Of a stretch of DNA of 44,516 nt, positions 1 through 9,607 are shown one piece after another. The notes beneath the pieces are model-generated. The model had not been told where the DNA came from. It saw only the letters and a program-made list of their open reading frames with translations, and did no database searches. Both the position numbers and the translations under genes were made by a program. Positions within the stretch are counted from its first letter, which is position 1, and every line of letters starts with the position of its first letter. This stretch comes from Candidatus Babelota bacterium (GTDB lineage: Bacteria > Babelota > Babeliae > Babelales > JABDEC01). The stretch is from positions 1-44,516 of the forward strand of contig JABDEC010000008.1 in NCBI GenBank assembly GCA_013287265.1. Reading direction: 5' to 3'.

Positions 1-85
1 ATGGATAGAAAAAAACCCAACAAAAGGGTTAAGTATCTAAATTTTTCTTTAAATATTTCTTAAATTTTCAAAACGGAAAGAATTA

Positions 86-367
86 ATGGTTAGAAAGACA
101 AAAGCATTAGTTTTGTCTTTTGATGAGCGTAAAAGATTTGCTGATTTTGTTGTTTTGCTTGTTAAAGTTAAACGTAGAGTTAGACAAAATAAATACAAAA
201 GAGTTAAATCTAAGAGTAGTCAAAAAACAAAACTAAAATGTGAGATTAAAAAAGGCTCGTATTTAAAAAGATGCGAGCCTTTTATTTTTACTCTTTTGCA
301 AAAGCTTCTTTTACCAATCCGTCAACCCAATTTTGCTGAAACTCAAGATTGCTATAAGGTTGCATAA
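86..367 (+). CDS. Doubtful small basic ORF
   Basis: An open frame of 93 codons, very rich in Lys and Arg over its first 55 residues, with a weak purine-rich stretch (GGAAAG) before the ATG. I do not recognise it. It runs straight through a strong terminator hairpin (251-282), and its last 27 codons lie antisense to the end of the secreted-protein gene on the other strand. A complete 93-residue product is therefore unlikely. It may be the remnant of a longer gene, or chance coding in an AT-rich leader. Confidence 0.2.
   Translation: MVRKTKALVLSFDERKRFADFVVLLVKVKRRVRQNKYKRVKSKSSQKTKLKCEIKKGSYLKRCEPFIFTLLQKLLLPIRQPNFAETQDCYKVA
251..282 (-). terminator. Rho-independent terminator, possibly bidirectional
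   Basis: AAAGGCTCG (251-259) pairs perfectly with CGAGCCTTT (274-282). Three further pairs, one of them G-T, extend the stem to 12 bp around the 8-nt loop at 263-270. On the minus strand the stem is followed by a run of Ts, and it sits just after the stop of the minus-strand gene ending at 288. The plus-strand side also has a T-rich tail. Confidence 0.8.
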
Positions 368-941
368 TTTTTAAAAACTTTTTTAATTTTTTGGCACCTT
401 TAAAATAAAGATAAAATGAAATGTACCGATTTAGGACATTTCCACCTTCAGATATGCGATGCAAATCTTCATCTTTAAGACTTAACATATTTTTTAAACT
501 TTTCCAGAATAATTCCCGATCAAATTTTTTGAGAGAAAACTTTGAACATTTGTTATAACGCCAAATGATTTCTTTTAAGTTGTCATGATTTCCGCCATAC
601 AAATTAATGAACCTTATTCGACAAATTAACTCTGCTTCCAATTTAATTACATCATTTAATAAGGTTGAATTACGTACTTTGATAAACTTTTTTAAATTTT
701 GTCTCAAAATTTCTACTTCATCTAAATATTTTTTAATTTCTGATTTTTGAAGATCAACTATTGTTGCATTTCTTATTCTGTTATATTCATTTTCAAAATC
801 AGAATTTGAATAAGTGGTTATTAAGCTTACTACGTCTTTAGGCAATATAGGGTCCAGTTGAGTGTGCACTTCTTGTTCAAAAGCTAAAATAAAACCTGAA
901 AAGATAGATGAAAATAATAACACTTTGTAAAAATTGACCAT
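288..941 (-). CDS. Secreted orphan protein with LPxDV motif
   Basis: A protein of about 217 residues with a short N-terminal hydrophobic stretch (LLFSSIFSGFILAF) typical of a Sec signal peptide. The mature part is helical and charged, and I recognise no enzyme motif. I prefer the start at 941, because GGAG lies six bases upstream of it; an in-frame ATG at 953 overlaps that ribosome-binding site. Just after the signal peptide comes LPKDVVSLITTY, which resembles the LPxDVxxLIxxY opening of F-box-like motifs in proteins of intracellular bacteria and giant viruses. That resemblance is suggestive only. The gene ends six bases before a strong terminator. Function unknown. Confidence 0.7.
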   Translation of the reverse strand: MVNFYKVLLFSSIFSGFILAFEQEVHTQLDPILPKDVVSLITTYSNSDFENEYNRIRNATIVDLQKSEIKKYLDEVEILRQNLKKFIKVRNSTLLNDVIKLEAELICRIRFINLYGGNHDNLKEIIWRYNKCSKFSLKKFDRELFWKSLKNMLSLKDEDLHRISEGGNVLNRYISFYLYFKGAKKLKKFLKIMQPYSNLEFQQNWVDGLVKEAFAKE

Positions 942-1110
942 AATTGACTCCATTTAAGATAAATTGATAATTCTTCTTATTATAATAACAATTTATACAA
1001 TTAAATCAATTGCAAATATACAATAAAAATTATCTTAAATTTACTTGTTTTTCTTAAAAAGTGTTCTATCTTAATTCATAGGTATTTTGCAGTAAGAAAG
1101 TAACATCAAA

Positions 1111-2181
1111 ATGATCGATACAATAGTTTTAATGCTTACAAATGATAAGTATCAGATCATTAATGATAAGTTCAGGCAAAAATCGCCAAAAGGCATTTAT
1201 AAACCACATATTTATTTATTCAGAAAAAACAGTTTTAACCAAAAAACGGAACAAGTTCTAAAAATTGAATTATCGTTGCCTAAACTCTTTTTTGGAAATA
1301 ATTTTAATGAACTTCAATACAAAGATTTTTCAAGCTTAAATAAAAAGCTTGTATCTGTTTTGCAAAAAATGGGAATTCAAACAACTGAAAGTTCAATTGC
1401 CAATGCACACGTTTCTGCCATTCATTATTCAAAAAATATTCCATTAACGGATGGATCAACGCCATTTCACTATATCAATAAAATTAAATCGGCAAACGTG
1501 CAAATGTCACTTGACACAAATAAAACTGATTTTAGAAATGATGGTCATAGTTATAAATGGCATTGCAATTCTTATGAAGTTGTATTCTATGACAAAATTA
1601 AAGATTTAGAAAATGCAAAGAAAAGTGGAAAAAGAGCGGTTGAAAAAGCTAATGACGTGCAGCTGAAATTAATTGATAAATTAAGAAGCAATGGAACCCG
1701 CTTCGCCAAGGCTTCGCAGGTCAAGAAGTTTGAACTTTTAAGAATGGAAGTGCGGTTAAACAAAAGAACAAAAATAAGACAGCTTTTTAAGAAATTAAAT
1801 ATAAAAACTGATTTAACTTTTAAAAAGCTTTTTAAACCTGCAATTTCTAAAAAGATTCTGTTGCATTATTTGGATGAAATTGAAAGCAAAACAAGCGCTT
1901 TGCAAGACATTAAGATTGCTGATTACCCTTTGTTGGTTTCTTTATTCTTCAACAACCCACAATTAAAGCCAAGCAAAATTTTACAGATATTTGGATTAAA
2001 AAAAGTTTTGGAAACAATGACAATGCGTGAATTTAGGAACTTATTAAAGAACCACCATCAAAGGGGCGTGCAAAGGTTATTTGCTGATATTAGCAAAATT
2101 AATTTGCCAAAACAGGAAAGTTCTTTAAAACCAATAAGGGAATGTTTGGAAAAGTTTAAGCCTATTAAATTTAAATCTTGA
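1111..2181 (+). CDS. Phage/plasmid replication protein, gene II/X-like
   Basis: A 356-residue protein that I assign to the gene II/X-type replication initiators of filamentous phages and related plasmids. The pattern I recognise is an opening MIDTIVL strand, a segment around residues 50-73 with LSLPKLFFGNN, and a segment around 150-170 with SYEVVFYDK followed by a Lys-rich helix. Such proteins nick one strand at the replication origin to start rolling-circle replication, using a tyrosine; I cannot fix the catalytic tyrosine by eye. The gene is AT-rich except for a GC-rich patch at 1694-1724 that adds residues GTRFAKASQV in frame. A downstream serine recombinase suggests an integrated replicon. 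The family call comes from motif style and needs a profile search. Confidence 0.65.
   Translation: MIDTIVLMLTNDKYQIINDKFRQKSPKGIYKPHIYLFRKNSFNQKTEQVLKIELSLPKLFFGNNFNELQYKDFSSLNKKLVSVLQKMGIQTTESSIANAHVSAIHYSKNIPLTDGSTPFHYINKIKSANVQMSLDTNKTDFRNDGHSYKWHCNSYEVVFYDKIKDLENAKKSGKRAVEKANDVQLKLIDKLRSNGTRFAKASQVKKFELLRMEVRLNKRTKIRQLFKKLNIKTDLTFKKLFKPAISKKILLHYLDEIESKTSALQDIKIADYPLLVSLFFNNPQLKPSKILQIFGLKKVLETMTMREFRNLLKNHHQRGVQRLFADISKINLPKQESSLKPIRECLEKFKPIKFKS
1694..1724 (+). repeat. GC-rich repeat-like patch inside the rep gene
   Basis: About 30 bases of clearly higher GC than the surrounding gene, with the direct repeat GCTTCG-CCAAG-GCTTCG and flanking ACC/GGT. It encodes TRFAKASQV in frame. It begins GAACCCGCTTCG, close to the GAACCCGCCCCTTCG edge of the palindromic element at 44250. 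It resembles the AFAKAS-type dispersed repeats found in many environmental genomes; that family link is from memory. Confidence 0.45.
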
Positions 2182-2295
2182 ATGTCGAAATATTTACTAT
2201 GTGTAATTATATATATTAAATAAATTGACATAATTCTCAATTAGTTTAATAATGTAAATATATAATTTTTCAATATTCTTAAATGGAGTTTTTTT

Positions 2296-3354
2296 ATGTT
2301 ATCTCGTAATAATAAAATATTTATAATTTTTTTGATTCCTTTGATGTTTATTACTTTTTTTGTTTTCAAACGTACGTTTCAACAAAATTTTATTATGCAA
2401 GATCAATTTGATTTAGAAAAAATAAAAAAACAAGTCGAGTTCGAATACACACCTAGCGAAATTGTTGAAATCAGCAAGTGGCAAAATAAAAAGTTTGAAG
2501 ATATGATTGCTGATGCTTTTAATGGTGATAGAGGTGGTTTATACCAAATAGGAACTAGTTTTCTTTATGGACATCAGGGAATTACTATTGATGTTGAAAA
2601 TGCTAATTTATATATTTTTAAATCAGCTTCATTAGGTTTTCCACCTGCATTAGATCAAATTGTAAGAATATATTTATATGAAAATCCTAATCCATTTCTT
2701 TCGTTAGTATATATTAATTTAGTTTGCTCCTTGAATCATCCTGAATTCGTCATTCCTTATCATGAGCTCAGAAATCAAATGATCAAAAAATTTGGTCAAA
2801 ATGTTTCAAAAAAAATTGAAAAAATAGCTGCATTAAAAATGAAATTAATTTTAACGAATCAAGAAAAACTTGAAACAGTTCAACATAAAGAGAAATTTAT
2901 TTTTTCAGATATGATTGACATAACAACTCTAGATATGGCTCTTGATAAATCCTATTGGCAAAATATATCGCAAGCTGCCCAAATGGATCCTTGGATTGAG
3001 GATTTAGAATTATTAGCTATTGATATTATTTTAGATGCACCTTCAGCAACAAATGGAAGGCTAACCATTGCTGAAATTCAAAATTCTATTAAAAATATCT
3101 TTAAACTTCTAAAAACAAAATCTGGACGAAAGAATGCAATTGATTCACTTAATAAATTAAATGAATCATATTTTATAAAAGCTAACGCCCTTCGGAATAT
3201 TGAAAAAGAAGATTTAGCAAATGGAAATACACTTTATTCAAATACGGAAAATCAAAAATGTCGCGATGAAATTTTAAAAAAAGAAAAAAAAGCATTTGAA
3301 ATAAAAACTAAATTAAATGAATTTGAAAAATTAAATAATAATTCAAAAGATTAA
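2296..3354 (+). CDS. Membrane-anchored Sel1-like repeat protein
   Basis: A 352-residue protein with an N-terminal transmembrane or signal-anchor helix (residues about 8-25), so the rest should lie outside the cytoplasm. Residues about 78-120 fit one Sel1-like repeat: Gly-Asp, then YQIGTSFLYGHQGI, then Asp and the FKSASLGFPPAL closing helix. Sel1 repeats are alpha/alpha solenoids that bind other proteins, and are frequent in secreted factors of host-associated bacteria. The C-terminal third is Lys/Glu/Asn-rich and probably coiled. The ribosome-binding site is GGAG followed by seven Ts. Two small genes follow closely, forming a likely cargo operon of the mobile element. The exact partner is unknown. 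Confidence 0.65.
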   Translation: MLSRNNKIFIIFLIPLMFITFFVFKRTFQQNFIMQDQFDLEKIKKQVEFEYTPSEIVEISKWQNKKFEDMIADAFNGDRGGLYQIGTSFLYGHQGITIDVENANLYIFKSASLGFPPALDQIVRIYLYENPNPFLSLVYINLVCSLNHPEFVIPYHELRNQMIKKFGQNVSKKIEKIAALKMKLILTNQEKLETVQHKEKFIFSDMIDITTLDMALDKSYWQNISQAAQMDPWIEDLELLAIDIILDAPSATNGRLTIAEIQNSIKNIFKLLKTKSGRKNAIDSLNKLNESYFIKANALRNIEKEDLANGNTLYSNTENQKCRDEILKKEKKAFEIKTKLNEFEKLNNNSKD

Positions 3355-3363
3355 GGTCTATTT

Positions 3364-3597
3364 ATGGATAGAACTTATAAAGAAGAAATTGCTAAAAAAC
3401 TCAGCGAAAAAGGTGTGAATAAACCATGTCCAAGATGTAATTCACTAAATTTTGAGGTTATAGGTCAAACATTTTTATGGTTAAATGATGATCCTCAAAT
3501 TCTCAATATTAGTGGTCCTTCTATTCCTTCTGCCATAATAGCCTGTTCACGATGTGGTTTCATTACATTGCATGCCATAAGCGCCTTAAGTAAGTGA
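3364..3597 (+). CDS. Small zinc-ribbon protein
   Basis: A 77-residue protein with two CxxC knuckles, C22-P-R-C25 and C61-S-R-C64, separated by 35 residues. This is the layout of a four-cysteine zinc ribbon. There is no signal peptide or membrane helix, so it should be cytosolic. Zinc ribbons of this size can bind nucleic acid or a protein partner; nothing here decides which. It lies nine bases after the Sel1 gene and ten before the small membrane protein gene, so the three are probably co-transcribed. Confidence 0.7.
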   Translation: MDRTYKEEIAKKLSEKGVNKPCPRCNSLNFEVIGQTFLWLNDDPQILNISGPSIPSAIIACSRCGFITLHAISALSK

Positions 3598-3607
3598 GGT
3601 GTTTATT

Positions 3608-3901
3608 ATGAATAAAAATAATGAAGTAAAATATAATACATCAGATAATGGACCCATTACAAAAGAAACATTTGAAGCATATAATGATTCAAAAAAAATT
3701 GATCTTGGTTGGTTTGGTAAATGTTTTGGGAGTGCCGAACATGCGCCAACTAGTATATGCGGAATATTAATAATCTTTCTTCTCATTGTTTCTTCTTTAT
3801 TAATTTTATTTAATCAACAAATAGCAATGGAGTACACAAAAAGTGTCGTTTTACCTTTAATAACACTTGCACTTGGCTATCTCTTCGGGAAAAATAGGTA
3901 A
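3608..3901 (+). CDS. Small two-helix membrane protein
   Basis: A protein of about 97 residues: a polar N-terminal half, a strongly hydrophobic helix (GILIIFLLIVSSLLILF) and a second helix near the C-terminus ending LGYLFGKNR. A GTG at 3599 could be used, but the ATG at 3608 has GAGGTG just upstream and is the better start. The size and topology recall holins and small phage membrane proteins, but I see no diagnostic motif. It directly follows the zinc-ribbon gene, and the pair looks like a cassette. Confidence 0.6.
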   Translation: MNKNNEVKYNTSDNGPITKETFEAYNDSKKIDLGWFGKCFGSAEHAPTSICGILIIFLLIVSSLLILFNQQIAMEYTKSVVLPLITLALGYLFGKNR

Positions 3902-3952
3902 TCAATAATAAATTTCATTAAAATCTAAATTCATATTTTCGGCAATGCCAAA

Positions 3953-4169
3953 TTAATACTTTATTTTCTTTTTTATAATTTCTGCGAGATTTTTAGAATC
4001 AGCGCGTGCAGTTATTAAAATTTGCTTATCATCAGAGGTTTATTTCAATTTTATTTTCAATTTCCCAAATAATACGATTAAGTGCACTTAATTTTTCTTT
4101 TGGATCATCACTCATATAAAGTATTTTAGGGCCATGAATATTTTTTATTATTTCTAGTGCTTTATTCAT
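3953..4169 (-). pseudogene. Frameshifted small gene remnant
   Basis: This occupies most of the 388-base gap between the small membrane protein gene and the recombinase. On the minus strand, an ATG at 4169 preceded by AAGGA opens a frame of about 45 codons beginning MNKALEIIKNIHG. It stops at 4032-4034. A second frame then continues without interruption as SDDKQILITARADSKNLAE to a stop at 3953. The whole length is 217 bases, one more than a multiple of three, as expected for a single indel in a gene of about 72 codons. I do not recognise the product. The rest of the gap is AT-rich, with no other signal I can support. Confidence 0.55.
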
Positions 4170-4289
4170 ATTTGTCCTTAATTATAATAATTTTTAAATT
4201 TATAACGTAATAAACAGTTCAATGCAACAACTTTTTTTAATGTTAAAATAAATTTAATAAAAAAAATTAATTTACTGGAATAAAAATTT

Positions 4290-5812
<1,523 letters not shown>

Positions 5813-5836
5813 AATTAAAAATAGTTTAATATAATT

Positions 5837-6241
5837 TTATTCAAGAGTAAAAAAATTTAAGTAGATTTCATCCCATAGAGCTTGCATAAATTGATTTTTT
5901 TCTGAAGCACTTAAATTTTCAAAGGAATTAAAATCTTCTAATCGTTTTTTAATTGCCAAAAATATTTCAACATTTGGTATTTTATCTTTTTTATTAACAG
6001 TATCTAATAAAGCCTTTACATATGCATTCAAATCGGGATAATTGAAAATCCATATTACAGCAAATTTTTTTTTCAATATTTCCTGATAATCCTTTTTCAC
6101 ATTATCTTTGTCACCTGTAATAGTTATCTTTTCTAATTTTGATGTCAAAGCTTCAACACTTTCTTTTTCTTGATTTTCCAAACATTGGCAAAAGGAAACA
6201 AAAAGAGATAAAAATAATTGAATTTTTAATATTTTATTCAT
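5837..6241 (-). CDS. Small secreted orphan protein
   Basis: A 134-residue protein with an N-terminal signal peptide (hydrophobic core IQLFLSLFVSF, then CQCLEN). The mature part is charged and helical, rich in Lys, Glu and Asn, and I recognise no domain. The SFCQC stretch is a poor match to a lipobox, so lipidation is possible but not supported. It lies between the tRNA-Arg gene and a second small secreted protein read the same way. No clear ribosome-binding site precedes the ATG. Confidence 0.6.
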   Translation of the reverse strand: MNKILKIQLFLSLFVSFCQCLENQEKESVEALTSKLEKITITGDKDNVKKDYQEILKKKFAVIWIFNYPDLNAYVKALLDTVNKKDKIPNVEIFLAIKKRLEDFNSFENLSASEKNQFMQALWDEIYLNFFTLE

Positions 6242-6288
6242 GTTAATTTTGGTAAAAAATGATTTTATAAATTGATATTTTTTGATAA

Positions 6289-6642
6289 TTAATTTTCCAT
6301 TTCAATTTCTTCAACTTCAGATTTAATTTCTTGTCTTTTTTCATCTTTCATATTTTTAAAAAGATGTGCGAATTTTTTTTCAAAAGATTCGGTAAGATGT
6401 TTTATCACAGTATTTTTTTGATCTTCATTTAACCGCAGCAATGCTGTTTGATTTTTATAGAAGTCCATTATTCGAGTAAGGCTTGCATCCCAATCGTCTG
6501 GCTGGTCATCATAATGTAAATTGGTAATAAAATCGTCAATCGATCCCTTCAAAAGATTAGCTCTTTCGTTGCTATCCATTGAATAATTTAAAGAAAAAAT
6601 TGATAAAATGAAGATTAATTGAAATTTAACAAAATTATTCAT
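6289..6642 (-). CDS. Small secreted orphan protein
   Basis: A 117-residue protein with a signal peptide core (FQLIFILSIFSLNYS) followed by Met-Asp and a charged helical mature region that ends Glu-rich. A strong GGGGGA lies a few bases before the ATG. The NYS-MD junction recurs in several other secreted proteins of this window. It is downstream of atpA in the same direction but separated by 68 bases, and I see no functional link to the ATP synthase. Function unknown. Confidence 0.65.
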   Translation of the reverse strand: MNNFVKFQLIFILSIFSLNYSMDSNERANLLKGSIDDFITNLHYDDQPDDWDASLTRIMDFYKNQTALLRLNEDQKNTVIKHLTESFEKKFAHLFKNMKDEKRQEIKSEVEEIEMEN

Positions 6643-6710
6643 GAGGATCCCCCAATAAAAGACAAATATAATATTTATATCTTAGCTAAAACTAATTATT
6701 TTTCAACAAT

Positions 6711-8210
6711 CTATTTTGGGATAAATATTTTGCCAAATTCATTAGCAATATCTATTAAAGATTTTTTAGTGTTTTGAGTAATTTCTTCTTTAGTCAAAAT
6801 ATCATTATAGATGCTTGTATAAACTGATTGTACATAACTTGCAAATTGAGCGGCAAATTTATTTACTTGATTTAAAGGAACTTTATCTAAAAAACCTTCT
6901 TTGAATGTAAATAAAATTAATGTTGAATCCACAAATGAATATGTAACATGTTCCGGTTGTTTTAACAATTCGACAGCAATTGCGCCTCTTGCCAATCTTT
7001 TTTGAGAAATTTCATCCAGCTCAGTGCCAAATTGCGCAAAACCTAAAAGTTCATGATATTGTGCAAGTTCCAATCTTAATGCTCTTGTAACTTGTTTAAT
7101 TGCTTTTGTTTGAGCAGCTCCGCCAACACGAGAAACTGAAAGTTCCACATTTATCGCAGGACGAATTCCCTGATTAAATAATTTTGTATCTAAAAATATT
7201 TGCCCATCAGTTATAGAAATTAAATTTGTAGGAATATAAGCGGTAATATCATCGCCTTGCACCTGAACAATCGGCAACGCTGTTAATGAGCCACCGTTTA
7301 ATAATTTACCTGCGCGCTCTAAAAGGCGTGAATGTAAATAAAAAACATCACCTGGATACGCTTCTCGTCCTGGCGGACGTCTTAAAAGTAATGACATTTC
7401 TCTATAAGCAATGGCATGATTGGTTAAATCATCATAAATTACTAATGCGTCATAACCTTTGTCCATAAAATATTCGCCAATTGTGCAACCAACATATGGC
7501 GCTAAATATTGTTTAATGCTTGGGTCACTTGCATCTGCCGAAACAATTACCGTATACTCCAGAGATCCATTTTCTTCTAATAATTTTACCATACGGGCTA
7601 GATTGGCTTGTCTTTGTCCGATTGTTACATAGATGCAATAAACATTTTTTCCTTTTTGATGCAAAATAGTATCAATTACAATTGATGTTTTACCAGTATT
7701 TCTATTACCAATAATTAATTCCCTTTGGCCTTTTCCAACAGGAATTAAAGAATCAATGGCCAAAATTCCGGTTTCTAATGAGCGATCAATTGGTGAGCGT
7801 TCGATAACACCTGGTGCAACCACTTCTATTGGTTTATATTCTTTAACATTTAACTTACCTAAATTATCAAGAGGCTGTCCTAATGAATCAATTACTCTTC
7901 CTAATAAATCCATACCGACAGGCGCCTGAAAAACATGTCCGGTTCTTTTTACAACTTCAGATTCTTGAACAGGAATATTATTGTATAACAAAAAAATAGA
8001 AACAAAGTCTTGTGCTAAATCTAAAATAATACCTTTGTTTCCGCCTTCAAATTCTACAACTTCGCCATAAATTGCCTTAATCAGACCATGAACTTTGCAA
8101 ATATTGTCACCAACCTGAGTTACGATACCTATTTCTTGCAAAGTTGTGTCAGGTTTACCTTCAAGAGCTTTTTGAAATAAAGATATTAAATCTGAATTTT
8201 TGATTTCCAT
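6711..8210 (-). CDS. atpA: ATP synthase F1 subunit alpha
   Basis: Subunit alpha of the F1 sector, which forms the alpha3beta3 hexamer and carries the non-catalytic nucleotide sites. At 499 residues it has normal length. Visible signatures are the P-loop GNRNTGKTS at about residue 167 (usual form GDRQTGKTS), the preceding IDSLIPVGKGQRELIIG, and the SVSRVGGAAQ segment that supplies the arginine finger to the beta catalytic site. Its ATG directly abuts the atpH stop, so the two are translationally linked. No atpG, atpD or atpC follows; the next genes are unrelated secreted proteins. The catalytic beta subunit must be encoded elsewhere. Confidence 0.98.
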   Translation of the reverse strand: MEIKNSDLISLFQKALEGKPDTTLQEIGIVTQVGDNICKVHGLIKAIYGEVVEFEGGNKGIILDLAQDFVSIFLLYNNIPVQESEVVKRTGHVFQAPVGMDLLGRVIDSLGQPLDNLGKLNVKEYKPIEVVAPGVIERSPIDRSLETGILAIDSLIPVGKGQRELIIGNRNTGKTSIVIDTILHQKGKNVYCIYVTIGQRQANLARMVKLLEENGSLEYTVIVSADASDPSIKQYLAPYVGCTIGEYFMDKGYDALVIYDDLTNHAIAYREMSLLLRRPPGREAYPGDVFYLHSRLLERAGKLLNGGSLTALPIVQVQGDDITAYIPTNLISITDGQIFLDTKLFNQGIRPAINVELSVSRVGGAAQTKAIKQVTRALRLELAQYHELLGFAQFGTELDEISQKRLARGAIAVELLKQPEHVTYSFVDSTLILFTFKEGFLDKVPLNQVNKFAAQFASYVQSVYTSIYNDILTKEEITQNTKKSLIDIANEFGKIFIPK

Positions 8211-8756
8211 TTAAATTCCCAAAAGAATTTGTTTTTTTAACTCATCAAGTTGTCTTGCTACTGAATATTCCCACAATAAATTATTACTTTTTATTTTTAT
8301 TCCTGCAATTAATTTTTTATCAATCTTAAAATTTAAAATTATTTCTTTATTCAATTTTTTCACTAAAAAATTTTCGATTGTCTCTTTATCATTATTTTTT
8401 AATTCAACAACACTAGAAACCTCAAAAGAAGCAATTTTATTTTTTTCAAAATAAATTGAAACGATATCATGCAAAATATCTTTCAATAAATACATTCTAT
8501 TATCTTTTATTAATAAATCTGTTAATTTTTTGAAAAAATCAGGTAAATTTAATTTTTTTAATAATAAATCGGAAATTCGATTTCTTTCTTCGAATCTTAA
8601 ATTTGGAAACGAAAAGAAATATAAAATATTAGGATTCGCAGATAATAATAAATATGAATGTTGGATTTCTGAAGTTAATTTTTCATCAATATTTTTTTCA
8701 AAAACATTAAAAAAAGCAGTTGCATATTTTGCAGCAATATTTGCAGATTTATACAT
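8211..8756 (-). CDS. atpH: ATP synthase subunit delta
   Basis: A 181-residue protein in the position and of the size of subunit delta, which ties the b stalk to the top of F1. The N-terminal helical part opens ANIAAKYATAFFNVFEKN, matching the AxxYAxALF pattern of the family. The C-terminal part has KLIAGIKIKSNNLLWEYSV, close to the usual GGxxIxxGDxxxDxSV. It overlaps the upstream b-subunit gene by 8 bases and abuts atpA. Divergence is high, but context and both terminal signatures agree. Confidence 0.9.
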   Translation of the reverse strand: MYKSANIAAKYATAFFNVFEKNIDEKLTSEIQHSYLLLSANPNILYFFSFPNLRFEERNRISDLLLKKLNLPDFFKKLTDLLIKDNRMYLLKDILHDIVSIYFEKNKIASFEVSSVVELKNNDKETIENFLVKKLNKEIILNFKIDKKLIAGIKIKSNNLLWEYSVARQLDELKKQILLGI

Positions 8757-9243
8757 TATTTTTTTTCATTAATTCCAGCAAATTATTTTGATAATTTAAA
8801 GCATTAACAGCAATTTGAAATTCATTTTCTAATTGAACCTTTGCATTCTCAATTGCCTCAGGAACAATTTTTTCATTTACCTGGCTTATTAACATTTCCT
8901 GTTCAAGTTTTTTAAATTTTTCATTTAATTTTAATTTAATTTTTTCTTGTTCTGCATTCTTAATTTTAATTTGATTATTAACAAAATCTTTCCAAATAGT
9001 TGTTTTATCAATTAAATTATTTGCAAATTTTCCCTGACTAACTATTTCGTTATCTAAAGTAGAATATTTTTTTACTAATTCAAAATATTTTTCTTTTAAT
9101 CTGATAAGGTTTTCATTTTTTTCTAAGATTTGTTTTTTAATGACTGAAAAAAGATATTTTTTGAAAACATATATTATTAAAAAAATAACAATTGCAAAAT
9201 TAATAAATCTGAAAATTATATTTATTATTTCGCTATTTAACAT
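8749..9243 (-). CDS. atpF: ATP synthase b-type stalk subunit
   Basis: A 164-residue protein with one N-terminal membrane helix (FRFINFAIVIFLIIYVF) followed by a long charged helix, the architecture of subunit b. Subunit b forms the peripheral stalk holding F1 against rotation. It overlaps the preceding b-like gene by 11 bases and atpH by 8 bases. The presence of two adjacent b-type genes suggests a heterodimeric stalk. Sequence conservation in this family is low, so the call rests on topology, length and position. Confidence 0.85.
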   Translation of the reverse strand: MLNSEIINIIFRFINFAIVIFLIIYVFKKYLFSVIKKQILEKNENLIRLKEKYFELVKKYSTLDNEIVSQGKFANNLIDKTTIWKDFVNNQIKIKNAEQEKIKLKLNEKFKKLEQEMLISQVNEKIVPEAIENAKVQLENEFQIAVNALNYQNNLLELMKKNNV

Positions 9244-9598
9244 TTTTTACCTTATTAACAATCAAATTAGTTAATTCATTCTTTAATCTATCAGACACTT
9301 CTTTTGAAATTTCAGGGATTTTGTGAATACGGCCAATAAATACTTTTTGGTAAATTTTATCTAAATCTGGCTTAAGAGCGATAATTTTATAAGATATTTT
9401 TTCCCATAAAAGAATTTTATCATTTTCTTTTTTTTCTATATTTAATAATTCAAAATTTATAGAATTATTAAGTTCTTCTTGCAAACGTTCTTCTGATTGA
9501 ATTTTTGATAATGCGGGCTTTAATAAAATATTTTTAATAATTAAATATCCAATAAAAAAATGGATCATTTGAATTATTAATGTAAAATTTATCGTCAT
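9233..9598 (-). CDS. Second ATP synthase b-type (b'-like) subunit
   Basis: A 121-residue protein with an N-terminal hydrophobic segment containing IQMIHFFIGYLIIKNILLKP, the typical layout where subunit b leaves the membrane (FLxxxLxKP). A charged helical region follows. It is short for a b subunit (usually about 155-170), so its helix may not span the full stalk. It lies 9 bases after atpE and overlaps the longer b-type gene. It is either b' of a b/b' heterodimer or a diverged duplicate. Confidence 0.75.
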   Translation of the reverse strand: MTINFTLIIQMIHFFIGYLIIKNILLKPALSKIQSEERLQEELNNSINFELLNIEKKENDKILLWEKISYKIIALKPDLDKIYQKVFIGRIHKIPEISKEVSDRLKNELTNLIVNKVKNVK

Positions 9599-9607
9599 TA
9601 ATTTAAA

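Noticed and set aside
1-85. Short frame from base 1 (20 codons) as a gene start
   Set aside because: It is cut by the window edge, too short to judge and has no recognisable motif; AACCC/GGGTT within it could be a weak hairpin.
2430-2450. GTTCGAAT in the Sel1 gene, shared with the tRNA T-loop region
   Set aside because: Only eight bases match and the surrounding sequence differs, so it does not support a left attachment site.
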